A stretch of 64,000 nucleotides of DNA from Inhella gelatinilytica. Lineage in GTDB: Bacteria; Pseudomonadota; Gammaproteobacteria; Burkholderiales; Burkholderiaceae_C. The notes beneath the pieces were generated by a model, which had not been told where the DNA came from, made no database searches, and worked only from the letters and a program-made list of their open reading frames with translations. The position numbers and the translations under genes are program-made. The stretch lies in assembly GCF_016093295.1 (NCBI RefSeq), contig NZ_JAEDAL010000001.1, forward strand, positions 682,001-746,000, given 5' to 3'. Shown in pieces: positions 1 to 9,556 of the stretch (position 1 is its first letter; each line of letters begins with the position of its first letter).

Positions 1-1382
1 GAGAAGAAGAAGATACCCACCAGCCACTTCTTGCCCTGAAGTTCATGGGGCAAGAAGTGCGGAGGGGTAAAAGCTTTGACGTGTAAAGAAGGCGCCAACA
101 ACGCCTCCTGCGTGCTCGCCTCGCTCCAAACCTTGGTCACATGAAGCCCCATCAAGTAGAGGCCGACGCCAACACTCCAAACAGAGAAAACCTGCACCCA
201 GCCCAAGTTCGCCTGTAGCCAAGCGGGAGCCAACCGCAGCAGGAGCATCCAAACGACAAAGGTCGCACCCGCGCTCCAGACCACCCCCTTCTGCCAGCGC
301 GGCGCCACCCGCCAAAGCGGAGCTCTCATGAGCAGAATGGCCAGCGCTGGCGCGAAGGGAAGGGCTACCACCAGATCGATCACGTAGTGTTCACCCAGCG
401 CCAAAGTGGCCCAAGCGGTGCCCAGCACCAGCACCGTGGCAGGGAGCATGAACCCCTTGCGCCGCAAGGCGGCCGCAATCATGAACACAAAAATAGCGCC
501 CGAAAAATGCATCGACGGCATGGCGTTCCGTGGCGCTGGGATCACCGTCGACAACGCGGCCGTTACATCGGCAGGCGAGGGAACGCCTACGGGGTACTTC
601 ATCTGGAAAAGGTAGCTGGGCCCCGAAGCGGGGAGCCATGCGTAGCAACACCAAGCCACCAAAAATGGGGTGAGGAGCATCACCCAGCCATGAAGGGGAG
701 TCGCCTTACGCTCCCGGTGAAGCAAAGCCAGAAGCGGCAGGAACAACGAGTTCAGTACCGCATAGATAAATACCGTGGATTCACGCATCCAGACGGGCAA
801 ACTCAAATGCACCGCAGCCACCCGGGCGGCCAAATTGTCATAGGCCAACTCAAGTTTATACAAATGCACGTCATAAGTAGCCGGAAACAATACACCGCTC
901 AATTTCAGCCAGGCGAGGGCGACCGTGTCGAACGATTTAATAAGAACCGTCAACCAGAAAAATGCGATCAACCAGCCAGGCAAAGCACTCACCGTGCGCC
1001 GACTCTCCCACCACGCCCAAATTGCCCGCGCAAGAAGAAAATAAATAAGCGGCAAGAGCGCAAATTGATACGCCAAGAACCCAATATACCGGCCGCTTCC
1101 AAATATAAACAATAGTGCCACTACTGGCAGTCCCGCCACCACGAGCCCAATCAATAATCTACGCGAGAACGGCAGCCACCCCGCAATCAATAGGAAGAGC
1201 ACAGGAAAGACGAAGACTGTTCCAAAGTGCACGATCCAGCGTTCTGCATCAAAGTCGCCAAGATCAACTAAGGAATTAACGCCAAAGACCACCCATTGCG
1301 CCACCTTCAGGAGAAGGGCACAAACCAACAAAGCTTGCGCCCAGGCACGAATAACGGGGAGGCTGCGATCGAGGTCGTTCAT
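1..1382 (-). CDS. PAP2-superfamily (Aur1/IPC-synthase-like) membrane protein, 3' end missing
   Basis: My reading of the minus strand from the ATG at 1382 gives an open frame of about 460 residues that runs off the window's left edge. It is very hydrophobic, with many membrane helices. It carries the two hallmark blocks of the PAP2_3-type phosphatase/transferase family: PSMHF (His about residue 292) and GEHYVIDL (His about 332, Asp about 336). Such enzymes act on membrane phospholipids, sphingolipids or isoprenoid phosphates. The substrate cannot be told here. After residue 400 a polar linker leads to another hydrophobic stretch at the edge, so a second domain may follow. GC content looks lower than in neighbouring genes. 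The family call is reasonably secure, the function is not. Confidence 0.75.
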   Translation of the reverse strand, partial: MNDLDRSLPVIRAWAQALLVCALLLKVAQWVVFGVNSLVDLGDFDAERWIVHFGTVFVFPVLFLLIAGWLPFSRRLLIGLVVAGLPVVALLFIFGSGRYIGFLAYQFALLPLIYFLLARAIWAWWESRRTVSALPGWLIAFFWLTVLIKSFDTVALAWLKLSGVLFPATYDVHLYKLELAYDNLAARVAAVHLSLPVWMRESTVFIYAVLNSLFLPLLALLHRERKATPLHGWVMLLTPFLVAWCCYAWLPASGPSYLFQMKYPVGVPSPADVTAALSTVIPAPRNAMPSMHFSGAIFVFMIAAALRRKGFMLPATVLVLGTAWATLALGEHYVIDLVVALPFAPALAILLMRAPLWRVAPRWQKGVVWSAGATFVVWMLLLRLAPAWLQANLGWVQVFSVWSVGVGLYLMGLHVTKVWSEASTQEALLAPSLHVKAFTPPHFLPHELQGKKWLVGIFFF

Positions 1383-1398
1383 TTCATTCGGGGAAAAA

Positions 1399-1427
1399 AA
1401 ATCCCGCAGCCGGTTGCTGCGGGATTT
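1399..1427 (-). terminator. Rho-independent terminator of the pilin gene
   Basis: A 12-bp perfect stem (1399-1410 pairing with 1416-1427) has a 5-base loop. On the minus strand it is followed by a run of eight T. It lies about 90 bases past the pilin stop codon, which fits a strong terminator for that gene. Confidence 0.85.
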
Positions 1428-1518
1428 CTTGATTTAACTTCAGGTGCGATTCAATGCGCCTGAACAGCCCAAACCGATTCACACCAGGGAGTAGAATCGA
1501 CTGCTGGCACGAAAAAAA

Positions 1519-1884
1519 TTAAGGGCAACCTTTAACCGTAATACCAGCGGTGTGCGAGCAGGTCCAGGTGATGACGTTGGAGCCACCCGCAGAAGGGAAT
1601 GTTGGGGTCAACGTAGCCGAGATCGTGGCGTCCTTTGATTGCCCAGTCAAGACGCCGGACGCGCAGGTAACGCCACTTACTCCGGTGCAGTAATCAGCCA
1701 CCTCATTGCTCCAATTTTCGGCCACCAACGTCTTGGCGCCTTGTGCCGCGCCCATGGCTTGACCAACTTTGGCCTTCTTTGTGTAGTCTTGATAAGCCGG
1801 CAGCGCGATGGCCGCCAAGATACCAATGATCGCCACAACGATCATCAATTCGATAAGGGTGAAACCCTGTTGAACGCGCTTCAT
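1519..1884 (-). CDS. Type IV major pilin (PilA/PilE-like)
   Basis: The 121-residue product begins with a type III (prepilin) signal, MKRVQQG, followed by the mature N terminus [20 protein letters not shown]. PilD would cut after the glycine and methylate the phenylalanine. The conserved Glu5 of the mature chain is present. The C-terminal part has four cysteines, two of them close to the end, which fits a disulfide-bounded D-region. The length is at the short end for pilins, typical of Burkholderiales pilA. The start is supported by a GAAGGAG ribosome-binding site just upstream. A sigma-54 promoter lies upstream and a terminator downstream, so it is a single-gene unit. It is expected to be the structural subunit of a twitching or adhesion pilus. 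Confidence 0.93.
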   Translation of the reverse strand: MKRVQQGFTLIELMIVVAIIGILAAIALPAYQDYTKKAKVGQAMGAAQGAKTLVAENWSNEVADYCTGVSGVTCASGVLTGQSKDATISATLTPTFPSAGGSNVITWTCSHTAGITVKGCP

Positions 1885-1925
1885 ACAAACTCCTTCGGGA
1901 GGTGGGTTGAGGACAACCTGATCTA

Positions 1926-1941
1926 TGCAGGGGTCGTGCCA
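1926..1941 (-). promoter_or_regulatory. Sigma-54 (RpoN) promoter of the pilin gene
   Basis: The minus strand reads TGGCACGACCCCTGCA, which matches the -24/-12 consensus TGGCACG-N4-TTGCA at all but one position, with the invariant GG and GC at correct spacing. It lies about 42 bases upstream of the pilin ATG. PilS/PilR-activated sigma-54 promoters are the established mode of control for pilA in related bacteria. Confidence 0.85.
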
Positions 1942-2037
1942 AGTGTAAGTAGGCCCGAAGGGTGTGGTTTTTCACGCTTTCCCTAGGGCATGGGGCCCCA
2001 CTAGTGACACTTCTTGTCAGGTGCCCGACGCAATCGG

Positions 2038-2826
2038 TCAATCCCAATGCAAGGTCTGACCGACTTCGAGCACCCGGGGGCGTGAACTGACTGCCGGTTG
2101 GGCGGCCAGTTGGGCCAATACGGCCGGGGCTTCGCCGGGTTTCATGTGGGTGAGCCACACCTCGGGCCAGTACCGAAGGTGGCGCAACTCGGCTGTCAGC
2201 GTCGTTGGGCAGTGATGGCCGCTGACCGACGCCAACCAGCACTCGTCGTCGCCAAAAGCCACTTCGATGATCAGGTGGCTCACGGTCAGGCTGTGAAGCC
2301 GTTCCCAAAACGCGGGGCAGGGACCGGTGTCTCCGGTAAAGACCAACCAGTGATCGTGAGTCAGAGACCGCAGGGCGTAGCCGCAGCCCGGCACGGTGTG
2401 CGCGGCCGGGAGCACTTCAACGCCACGGCCCGTGCACAAGGTCAGCCGCTGTCCCAGTTCAATGGGCCGCAGGCACAGGACTGGCGCCTCGGGCGTGGGC
2501 AGGCGCGTGAAGTCCGGCCAAATCTGGTTGTTGAAAAGGTGCTCTCGCAGGGCTTGGACCGTTTGCGGCAGCGCCATCACTTCAATGGGGGGCCGCCCCT
2601 GCGCGCGGCGTCGGCGCATCACGCTGTCCGCCAGCAAGGGCAAACTCAGGATGTGGTCCAGGTGCGAGTGGGTGAGCAGCACCTGGTCAATGCGCTCCAG
2701 TTGCTCCAGCGTGAGATCGCCCACGCCCGTGCCCGCGTCCATCAGAACGCGCTCGTCCAACAGGAACGAGGTCGTCCGGAAACCGGCCGCGATGGCTCCG
2801 CTGCAGCCCAACACCCGCAGGCTCAT
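2038..2826 (-). CDS. MBL-fold hydrolase, class II cyclic-nucleotide phosphodiesterase-like
   Basis: The 262-residue protein has the metallo-beta-lactamase signature HSHLDH (His53, His55, Asp57, His58). Further likely metal ligands are His143, Asp166 in FTGDTGP, and His204 or His227. The short N terminus MSLRVLGCSGAIAAG and overall plan resemble class II 3',5'-cyclic-nucleotide phosphodiesterases and RNase Z-like enzymes. No signal peptide is visible, so it should be cytosolic. It follows the FHA-phosphatase-kinase genes on the same strand but is separated by a possible terminator, so co-regulation is uncertain. The fold is secure. The cAMP substrate is inferred from family resemblance only. 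Confidence 0.8.
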   Translation of the reverse strand: MSLRVLGCSGAIAAGFRTTSFLLDERVLMDAGTGVGDLTLEQLERIDQVLLTHSHLDHILSLPLLADSVMRRRRAQGRPPIEVMALPQTVQALREHLFNNQIWPDFTRLPTPEAPVLCLRPIELGQRLTLCTGRGVEVLPAAHTVPGCGYALRSLTHDHWLVFTGDTGPCPAFWERLHSLTVSHLIIEVAFGDDECWLASVSGHHCPTTLTAELRHLRYWPEVWLTHMKPGEAPAVLAQLAAQPAVSSRPRVLEVGQTLHWD

Positions 2827-2851
2827 GAATGGATCGCCCCTGAAAGCACAA

Positions 2852-2871
2852 AGCGCCCATGGTAGGGCGCT
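2852..2871 (-). terminator. Possible terminator after the FHA-phosphatase-kinase operon
   Basis: A 7-bp stem (2852-2858 with 2865-2871) has a 6-base loop. On the minus strand it is followed by TTTGTGCTTT. The T-tract is interrupted, so this is only a moderate candidate. Confidence 0.4.
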
Positions 2872-2939
2872 CAGCTTGTGCCCGTCGAGCGGGCCAACGT
2901 GGGGGCATCAGCGCGAAGCCCAGACCCCCGTGACGCGTT

Positions 2940-3596
2940 TCACGCTTGGACGAACTGCATCTTGGTGCCGGCCAGCTCAATGGTGTCGCCATTTTTGAGC
3001 GGCACACCGTCCGTCAAGATGGGGGAACCATTGATCAGCGGGCGCTGCGGGCCCTCAACATGCGAGAACACGTAGCCCGTGGGGCGCTTGGTGATCGAAG
3101 CCACTTGCACACCCGGCTTGCCCACGGTGGTCACCACTTTGGTGAGCTGAACCTCACGACCCGCTGCGGCACCACTCATGACCTTGATGCTCGCCGGCCC
3201 CACGGCTGGGCCCAAGCCGCCAAAACCGCTGGGGCTGGCCGGGCGCGGCGCCATGACGGGCGGCAGCTCGCCGGGCTTGAGGATCATGGTTTTGTCGTAG
3301 TCGCCTTGCTCCTCGGCCAGGTACTTCAGTTTGTATTTGCCGATTTCGACGACATCGTTGGCGCGCAACTGCTGCTTCTTGATGGCCTTGCCATTCAAGT
3401 AGGTGCCGTTGGTGGAGTTCAAGTCCTCAATCAACACATCGGCGCCAACCAGCTGCAGCACGGCGTGCTCGCCGCTAACCGCCAAGTTGTCGATCACGAT
3501 GTCGTTGTATGGGCGACGCCCCAGCGTGGTGCGATCTTTGGTCAAGGGAATTTCCTTGATCACGACGCCGTCTAGCGACAACACCAATTTGGCCAT
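2940..3596 (-). CDS. FHA-domain phosphothreonine-binding protein (two FHA regions)
   Basis: Starting at the ATG at 3596 (MAKLVLSLDG) gives 218 residues. A longer upstream frame exists, but it would overlap the phosphatase gene heavily and lacks domain homology. Residues 1-95 form a classic FHA domain: LGRRPYNDI, SGEH at 41-44, and STNGTYLNG around 61-69. Residues 125-218 look like a second, more divergent FHA domain ending in NGDTIELAGTKMQFV. The linker contains a DKTM segment near residue 102 that could be phosphorylated, which is inference. FHA domains bind pThr peptides, so this protein probably reads the output of the kinase encoded just upstream and switched by the phosphatase between them. 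There is no membrane segment. Confidence 0.9.
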   Translation of the reverse strand: MAKLVLSLDGVVIKEIPLTKDRTTLGRRPYNDIVIDNLAVSGEHAVLQLVGADVLIEDLNSTNGTYLNGKAIKKQQLRANDVVEIGKYKLKYLAEEQGDYDKTMILKPGELPPVMAPRPASPSGFGGLGPAVGPASIKVMSGAAAGREVQLTKVVTTVGKPGVQVASITKRPTGYVFSHVEGPQRPLINGSPILTDGVPLKNGDTIELAGTKMQFVQA

Positions 3597-3633
3597 CAGA
3601 ACCTCGAAGGGTTGGGTTGAATCGAACGCAAAC

Positions 3634-4434
3634 TCAACGGCGCGCCAAGTTCCACCAGGACTTGGACTCGGTCCGCATTGGAGGGCCAACACGCGCCAAA
3701 ACGGCCGTGATGTTATCCCGGCCGCCCTGGTCATTGGCACCGGCGATCAGTTGACGAGCCGCTTCTGTCAGGTTAGGACTGCGCTGGCACAGGGCCAACA
3801 GGCGCTCATCGTCCAGCATGTCAGACAAGCCATCAGAGCACAACAGGTATTGGTCACCCGGCTGGATTGGGTGAAAAGCGATATCGACTTGTACTTGCTC
3901 TGCCACCCCGACCGCCCGCGTCACCAGGTTTTTATGGGCGGCCACAGCGGCTTGTTCCGGGGTGATGAGGCCCGCATCCAACTGCTCTTGCAAGAGCGAA
4001 TGGTCTTTGGTGACCCGCTCGATGCGGTCCCCACGCAGGCGATACAGCCGCGAGTCGCCCACGTGAGCCACGCACAAGCCTTCAGGCCGAAACACGGCCA
4101 TCACCAGGGTGGTGCCCATACCCGAGTAGCGGGGATTGCTGTGCGCCGCTGAAAAAATCGCGCGATTGGCGTTGTCGACACAGATCTCGATGGCGCGCCG
4201 AACCGCCTCGGGAGGGGCATGCCCTTTTACTTCTCGCAGCCACCGCCCGAGTTCCGACTGCAGGAAACCGACGAGCATTTGTGAGGCCACTTCGCCCGCG
4301 TTGTAGCCCCCCATGCCATCGGCCAGCACCGCTAAAGCCGTGTCGGGGTCCACCGCGAAGGCGTCCTCGTTGTTGTTGCGAGCGCGGCCCACATCGGTCA
4401 GGCCCGCCAGTTCCAAGGGGTAGGGCAAGCTCAT
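3634..4434 (-). CDS. PP2C-family (PPM) serine/threonine protein phosphatase
   Basis: 266 residues with all the PPM metal-binding motifs: TDVGRARNNNED near the N terminus, LADGMGG (Asp39), GDSR (126-129), SDGLSD (Asp201) and GRDNITAV (Asp240). These coordinate Mn/Mg for dephosphorylation of pSer/pThr. The protein is close to Stp1/PppA-like enzymes and has no membrane anchor. Its start codon overlaps the kinase stop by 4 bases (ATGA), which implies translational coupling. An FHA gene follows. The three genes form a kinase-phosphatase-reader module like those in type VI secretion or PASTA-independent signalling. No secretion genes are adjacent here. Confidence 0.95.
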   Translation of the reverse strand: MSLPYPLELAGLTDVGRARNNNEDAFAVDPDTALAVLADGMGGYNAGEVASQMLVGFLQSELGRWLREVKGHAPPEAVRRAIEICVDNANRAIFSAAHSNPRYSGMGTTLVMAVFRPEGLCVAHVGDSRLYRLRGDRIERVTKDHSLLQEQLDAGLITPEQAAVAAHKNLVTRAVGVAEQVQVDIAFHPIQPGDQYLLCSDGLSDMLDDERLLALCQRSPNLTEAARQLIAGANDQGGRDNITAVLARVGPPMRTESKSWWNLARR

Positions 4435-5489
4435 AGGGTCGACGGCAAGTTCAGGTCAATGTGCTGCGCATCGGCCCCGGGCCCCTGGGGCGGTCCGCCC
4501 ATCGGGTCCGGTGCATCCAGCTGATTCAGCACCGTTTCAAGGTCTTGCGCCATGTCCTCGCCGGTGGAATAGCGCAACTCCGGGCGCTTCTCCAGCGCCA
4601 GAGCCAGGACCATGGCCAAAGCCTCGGGCAGGCCGGAGCGCAATTCACGCACGTCGGTCACCTGCTCGTTGGCAATTTCGTACATCAAGCGCGCCATGGA
4701 GCCACTTTCATGCGGCAAGCGCCCCGAAAGCAATTGGTAAATGACCGCCCCCAGTGCGTACAGGTCACTGCGCCCGTCCACATTGAGGCCGGCCAACTGC
4801 TCCGGCGCCATGTAGCTGGGCGTTCCCAACACCAAACCCGTGCGCGTGCGGCTGCCATCCGACATGCGAGCGATGCCGAAGTCCATGATCTTGACCGCGC
4901 CGGAGGCGCGGTCGTACATGATGTTCGCCGGCTTGATGTCTCGGTGAATCACCCCTTGGCGGTGCGCGTAGTGCAGGGCCCGAGCGACCCGAACCGCAAT
5001 GCGCAACACTTCGCGCACGGGCAGCAGGGCGGTCAGGTGTGTGTGGTGGCTGAGATCGCGGCCACGCACCAATTCCATGGACATCCAAGCGTCGCCTTCA
5101 ATCTCCCCGATCTCGTACACGTGCAGGATGTCGGGGTGATTCAAGGCCTGCGCGGCGCGCGCTTCCCGGAGAAACCGCGTGCGCGCCTCGCGCAGGTCCG
5201 AAGGACTGAACTCCACCGACAGCAGCAGGCGCTTGATGGCAATTTCGCAGCCGCGGTGGGCGTCGTAAGCCCGATGGACCACGGCCATGGCCCCCCGGCC
5301 CAGCTCAGGTCCAACCTGAATGTGCGGCGGCACTTGCGCGGGAACATCCTCACCTCCGGCGGGCAAGGTGCTGCCCATGGTAAGGGTGCTCATGGGCTGC
5401 GTTGCCCCACTCAGGGTCCGAGGCGACCGCCCCGGCTCACTGGACTTCGTTGCGCCCAGCCACCCCTTGAGTTTGTCGAGCAGTCCCAT
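4431..5489 (-). CDS. Cytosolic serine/threonine protein kinase (Hanks type)
   Basis: 352 residues. The kinase domain begins near residue 58 after a Ser/Thr-rich N-terminal tail. Visible motifs are the Gly loop LGRGAMAVV (63-71), the lysine in AIKRL (Lys86), the catalytic loop HRDIKPAN (182-189, Asp184), DFG (203-205) and APE (228-230). All catalytic residues are present, so it should be active. It has no transmembrane helix or extracellular sensor, so it probably receives signals through partners. The C-terminal 40 residues are proline- and glycine-rich. It is translationally coupled to the PP2C phosphatase, and a TerC-family gene lies only 9 bases upstream on the same strand. Confidence 0.95.
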   Translation of the reverse strand: MGLLDKLKGWLGATKSSEPGRSPRTLSGATQPMSTLTMGSTLPAGGEDVPAQVPPHIQVGPELGRGAMAVVHRAYDAHRGCEIAIKRLLLSVEFSPSDLREARTRFLREARAAQALNHPDILHVYEIGEIEGDAWMSMELVRGRDLSHHTHLTALLPVREVLRIAVRVARALHYAHRQGVIHRDIKPANIMYDRASGAVKIMDFGIARMSDGSRTRTGLVLGTPSYMAPEQLAGLNVDGRSDLYALGAVIYQLLSGRLPHESGSMARLMYEIANEQVTDVRELRSGLPEALAMVLALALEKRPELRYSTGEDMAQDLETVLNQLDAPDPMGGPPQGPGADAQHIDLNLPSTL

Positions 5490-5498
5490 GGCGCAGCC

Positions 5499-6200
5499 TC
5501 AGCTAACGGGCTTGGGGGCGGCGTCCAAGGCTTTGCCTGAGAGCCACACGACCGCGGCACCCACGGCGGAAGCAGCATAAGGACTCCAGCGGGGCCACGC
5601 CTGGGTCCAAGACGCCAGCAGTGGATCGCCCAGGGCCAAGCCGCCGGCAATCCAACCCAGCAGCATCGCGCCCAGGGTGATGACCACGGGAAAGCGGTCC
5701 ATCAACTTGATCACCAACTGGCTCCCCCAAACGATGATGGGAATTGAAACCAACAGCCCAAAGACCACCAGGCTCATCTGATGGCCTTGACCCGCATTTT
5801 GCGCCGCACCGGCGATGGCGATGACGTTGTCGACGCTCATCACCAAGTCCGCAACGATGACCGTTTTTACCGCAGCCCAGAGCTTGTCACTGGCATGGAT
5901 GTCCCCATGCCCTTCTTCGGCCTCGGGCAACATCAACTTGACGCCGATCCAAATCAAGAGTGCCGCGCCGATGAGCTTCAGTGCAGGAAGCTTTAACAAG
6001 GTCAGCGCAAAGAAGATCAGCACGACGCGCAAAACGATGGCGCCCGCCGTGCCCCACATGATGCCTTTCACGCGCAGGTCGGGCGGCAGCTTCCGGCACG
6101 CGAGCGCAATCACCACCGCGTTATCGCCACCCAACAAGATGTCGATCATGATGATCTGGCCCACGGCGAGCCAGAAAGCAGGGTCGGTCAACCAGTCCAT
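5499..6200 (-). CDS. TerC-family integral membrane protein
   Basis: 233 residues with about seven hydrophobic helices. The two family repeats are visible: LGGDNAVVIALA near residue 23 and SVDNVIAIAG near residue 125. Their acidic and Asn residues inside membrane helices are the TerC hallmark. TerC/Alx/YjbE proteins are linked to tellurite resistance and Mn2+ efflux. It starts the gene run that continues into the kinase with 9 bases between them, so the two are probably co-transcribed. The terminator of the upstream sucCD unit lies just before it. Transported substrate unknown. Confidence 0.9.
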   Translation of the reverse strand: MDWLTDPAFWLAVGQIIMIDILLGGDNAVVIALACRKLPPDLRVKGIMWGTAGAIVLRVVLIFFALTLLKLPALKLIGAALLIWIGVKLMLPEAEEGHGDIHASDKLWAAVKTVIVADLVMSVDNVIAIAGAAQNAGQGHQMSLVVFGLLVSIPIIVWGSQLVIKLMDRFPVVITLGAMLLGWIAGGLALGDPLLASWTQAWPRWSPYAASAVGAAVVWLSGKALDAAPKPVS

Positions 6201-6225
6201 CGTTTCAAATCTCAGGATGTAAAAA

Positions 6226-6243
6226 GGGGGCCCACAGGCCCCC
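6226..6243 (-). terminator. Terminator downstream of sucCD
   Basis: GGGGGCC (6226-6232) pairs with GGCCCCC (6237-6243) around a 4-base loop. On the minus strand it is followed by TTTTT (6225-6221). It lies 24 bases past the sucD stop codon. Confidence 0.7.
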
Positions 6244-6266
6244 TGGCGTCGTTCAGGACGACTAGG

Positions 6267-7160
6267 TTACAGCAAGGCCTTCAGCAGGCGGCCCATTTCG
6301 CTGGGGTTGCGCGTGACCTTGAAGCCACACTCTTCCATGATGGCCAGCTTGGCGTCGGCGGTGTCGGCACCACCAGAGATCAGTGCGCCCGCGTGGCCCA
6401 TGCGCTTGCCCGGAGGGGCGGTGACGCCAGCGATGAAGCCGACGATGGGCTTCTTCATGTTGGCCTTGCACCAGCGGGCGGCTTCGGCTTCGTCCGGACC
6501 ACCGATTTCGCCAATCATGATGACGGCGTCGGTGTCGGGGTCGTCGTTGAAGGCTTGCATCACGTCGATGTGCTTCAAGCCGTTGATGGGGTCGCCCCCG
6601 ATGCCAACGGCCGACGACTGACCCAGACCGATTTCGGTCAACTGCGCCACCGCTTCATAGGTCAGCGTGCCCGAACGCGACACCACGCCAATACGGCCCT
6701 TGCGGTGAATGTGGCCCGGCATGATGCCGATCTTGATTTCTTCCGGCGTGATCAGGCCCGGGCAGTTGGGGCCCAGCAGCAAGGTCTTCTTGCCACCGGC
6801 CGCTTCCTTGGCCTTCATCTTGTTGCGCACTTCCAGCATGTCGCGCACGGGAATGCCTTCGGTGATGCAGATGACCAGGTCCAGGTCGGCCTCCACGGCC
6901 TCCCAGATCGCGGCAGCCGCGCCGGCGGGCGGCACATAGATCACGCTGGCATTGGCGCCCTGGGCGACCTTGGCCTCTTGGACCGACGCGTAGATGGGGA
7001 TGTCGCTGAACGACTCACCGGCTTTCTTGGGGTTCACGCCGGCGACAAAGCAGTTCTTGCCGTTGGCATAGGCCTGGCAGCCCAAGGTGTGGAACTGGCC
7101 GGTCTTGCCGGTGATGCCCTGGGTGATGACGCGGGTGTCTTTGTTGATGTAGATCGACAT
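6267..7160 (-). CDS. sucD: Succinyl-CoA synthetase alpha subunit
   Basis: Starting at [14 protein letters not shown] (ATG ending at 7160) gives 297 residues, the usual length. Upstream in-frame sequence belongs to sucC read in another frame. The N-terminal CoA-binding Rossmann domain has [12 protein letters not shown]. The active-site histidine is in [12 protein letters not shown] (His256), which is phosphorylated during the reaction succinyl-CoA + ADP/GDP + Pi = succinate + ATP/GTP + CoA. It forms the TCA-cycle enzyme with the SucC subunit encoded 17 bases upstream. Confidence 0.98.
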   Translation of the reverse strand: MSIYINKDTRVITQGITGKTGQFHTLGCQAYANGKNCFVAGVNPKKAGESFSDIPIYASVQEAKVAQGANASVIYVPPAGAAAAIWEAVEADLDLVICITEGIPVRDMLEVRNKMKAKEAAGGKKTLLLGPNCPGLITPEEIKIGIMPGHIHRKGRIGVVSRSGTLTYEAVAQLTEIGLGQSSAVGIGGDPINGLKHIDVMQAFNDDPDTDAVIMIGEIGGPDEAEAARWCKANMKKPIVGFIAGVTAPPGKRMGHAGALISGGADTADAKLAIMEECGFKVTRNPSEMGRLLKALL

Positions 7161-7177
7161 GTTTGGTGCTCCTGGGC

Positions 7178-8338
<1,161 letters not shown>

Positions 8339-8363
8339 GGCTTCGGTTGGGGGGGTTGGTGAA

Positions 8364-8927
8364 TCAGGCCGTGGACCGAGCAGGTCGGTACCAACGGGGG
8401 TAATAGGCTTGAACCGTGGCGCCATCGCTACTCAGGGCGTGACACCGGTCAATTTGATAGGGCGGCGAGCCGTCGGCATCGCCTTCACGGACATCAATAA
8501 CGGTGCCCGCAAACGCTTGCAGGACCGCTGTCGGGATTTGGGCGGCCAATTCAGTCAGGTGCGTGCACCCTTGCACACCCGAGAGTCGCTCCTTGACTCC
8601 CGCGCGAAACCCTTTGAAGAGGTTCAAGCCTTCAAGTTTCGCGTAGGCGTTCGAATGCGCGTCACAGGCACCCGGGTATGGCATGGCACTCGTGTCCGAC
8701 CGCGCGGACAGCACGTTCATCTGCCGGTCGATGAGCAGCACCAGGCGCATGTCGTGGATGGGCTCACCCGCTGGCCGGCGTCCACTGGCCAACTCCATGT
8801 CACGCGCCTTGACATCCAACAAGCGCGCTTCCACATCGAACAGACCATCCGCGCGCTCAAACACCTCTAGCACCAGGTTGCGGCGGTGCAGCAACTGGCG
8901 CTCGGCGGGGTTGGCGGAGGCAGACAT
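8364..8927 (-). CDS. DUF2889-family protein
   Basis: From the ATG at 8927 ([20 protein letters not shown]) the product has 187 residues. An alternative start 27 bases upstream gives a cysteine-containing extension without family similarity. Features typical of DUF2889 are the early basic [22 protein letters not shown] segment (split here for length: [11 protein letters not shown] then LFDVEARL), [23 protein letters not shown] near residue 145, and a late DRCHAL. No enzymatic role is established for this family to my knowledge. In Burkholderiales it commonly sits between recX and sucC, as here. There is no signal peptide or membrane helix. Confidence 0.8.
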   Translation of the reverse strand: MSASANPAERQLLHRRNLVLEVFERADGLFDVEARLLDVKARDMELASGRRPAGEPIHDMRLVLLIDRQMNVLSARSDTSAMPYPGACDAHSNAYAKLEGLNLFKGFRAGVKERLSGVQGCTHLTELAAQIPTAVLQAFAGTVIDVREGDADGSPPYQIDRCHALSSDGATVQAYYPRWYRPARSTA

Positions 8928-8975
8928 GGATTTCGGGCAGCAAAAAACCGGCACTTCTTCCGAACGCCGGGGAAA

Positions 8976-8996
8976 CCCGCAATATATCAGTGCGGG
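8976..8996 (-). terminator. Possible terminator after recX
   Basis: CCCGCA (8976-8981) pairs with TGCGGG (8991-8996) around a 9-base A/T-rich loop. On the minus strand it is followed by TTTCC. It lies about 20 bases past the recX stop and just before the DUF2889 start. Confidence 0.5.
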
Positions 8997-9017
8997 CTTG
9001 CTGCGCCCTGACGCACC

Positions 9018-9548
9018 TCAAGAGGGGTCAGAGTCGGGAGCTTCGCGGCACAGGCGACTGGCGAGCGCGGCGTCAAAGCCGCGATAGACCAGGAATCGGA
9101 CCCGACGCGCCCAATCCGCCCGGTCGACCGGTGCGGTCGTACCAAAGCGCTTGTGGAGCAAGGCCCTCGCCCGGTCGGCCTCAGTCGCTTGTAGCTGAGC
9201 CCAGATCTCGCCGGTCGGGCTCAGCCCCCGCTGCTGAAGGTCGGCGGCCAGCTTGCGGACCCCCGAGCGGGAGGCCCCCGTCCGGAGTCGACTTTCGGCG
9301 GCCCGTTGGTCGCTTTGCCAGCCGGCCAATTCGAGCGCGTCGAGTACGGCTTCCACCGCCGCCAGCTGTTGTCCGGCCTCGGCATCGCCTCCCGCCTCAG
9401 CCGCCCAGCCCTGCTCCTCAGCGTTCTGCAGCTCTGCCGCGCGGCGCGTCTGGACCAGCCGCAGCAGCTTGCGTCGCAACTCCATGCGGCTGTACTCGCG
9501 CTGGGCCAACAACGCCAAAGCACGGGCTCGCAGAACTTTGGCATCCAT
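9018..9548 (-). CDS. recX: RecX, regulator of RecA
   Basis: 176 residues made mostly of three-helix repeats. The opening resembles RecX strongly: ALALLAQREYSRMELRRKL, with the YSR..L.RKL pattern. The last part has RRVRFLVYRGFD, another RecX signature. RecX binds inside the RecA filament groove and limits its activity. The protein contains an Ala/Glu-rich insertion around residues 40-65. It is the third gene of recA–SnoaL-like–recX on the minus strand, with 8 bases to the gene before it, so it should share the LexA-controlled recA promoter. Confidence 0.92.
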   Translation of the reverse strand: MDAKVLRARALALLAQREYSRMELRRKLLRLVQTRRAAELQNAEEQGWAAEAGGDAEAGQQLAAVEAVLDALELAGWQSDQRAAESRLRTGASRSGVRKLAADLQQRGLSPTGEIWAQLQATEADRARALLHKRFGTTAPVDRADWARRVRFLVYRGFDAALASRLCREAPDSDPS

Positions 9549-9556
9549 GCCTGGGG

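Noticed and set aside
387-1115. Plus-strand open frame of 242 codons near the left edge
   Set aside because: It is highly basic and motif-free, and the opposite strand encodes a membrane protein with clear PAP2 motifs.
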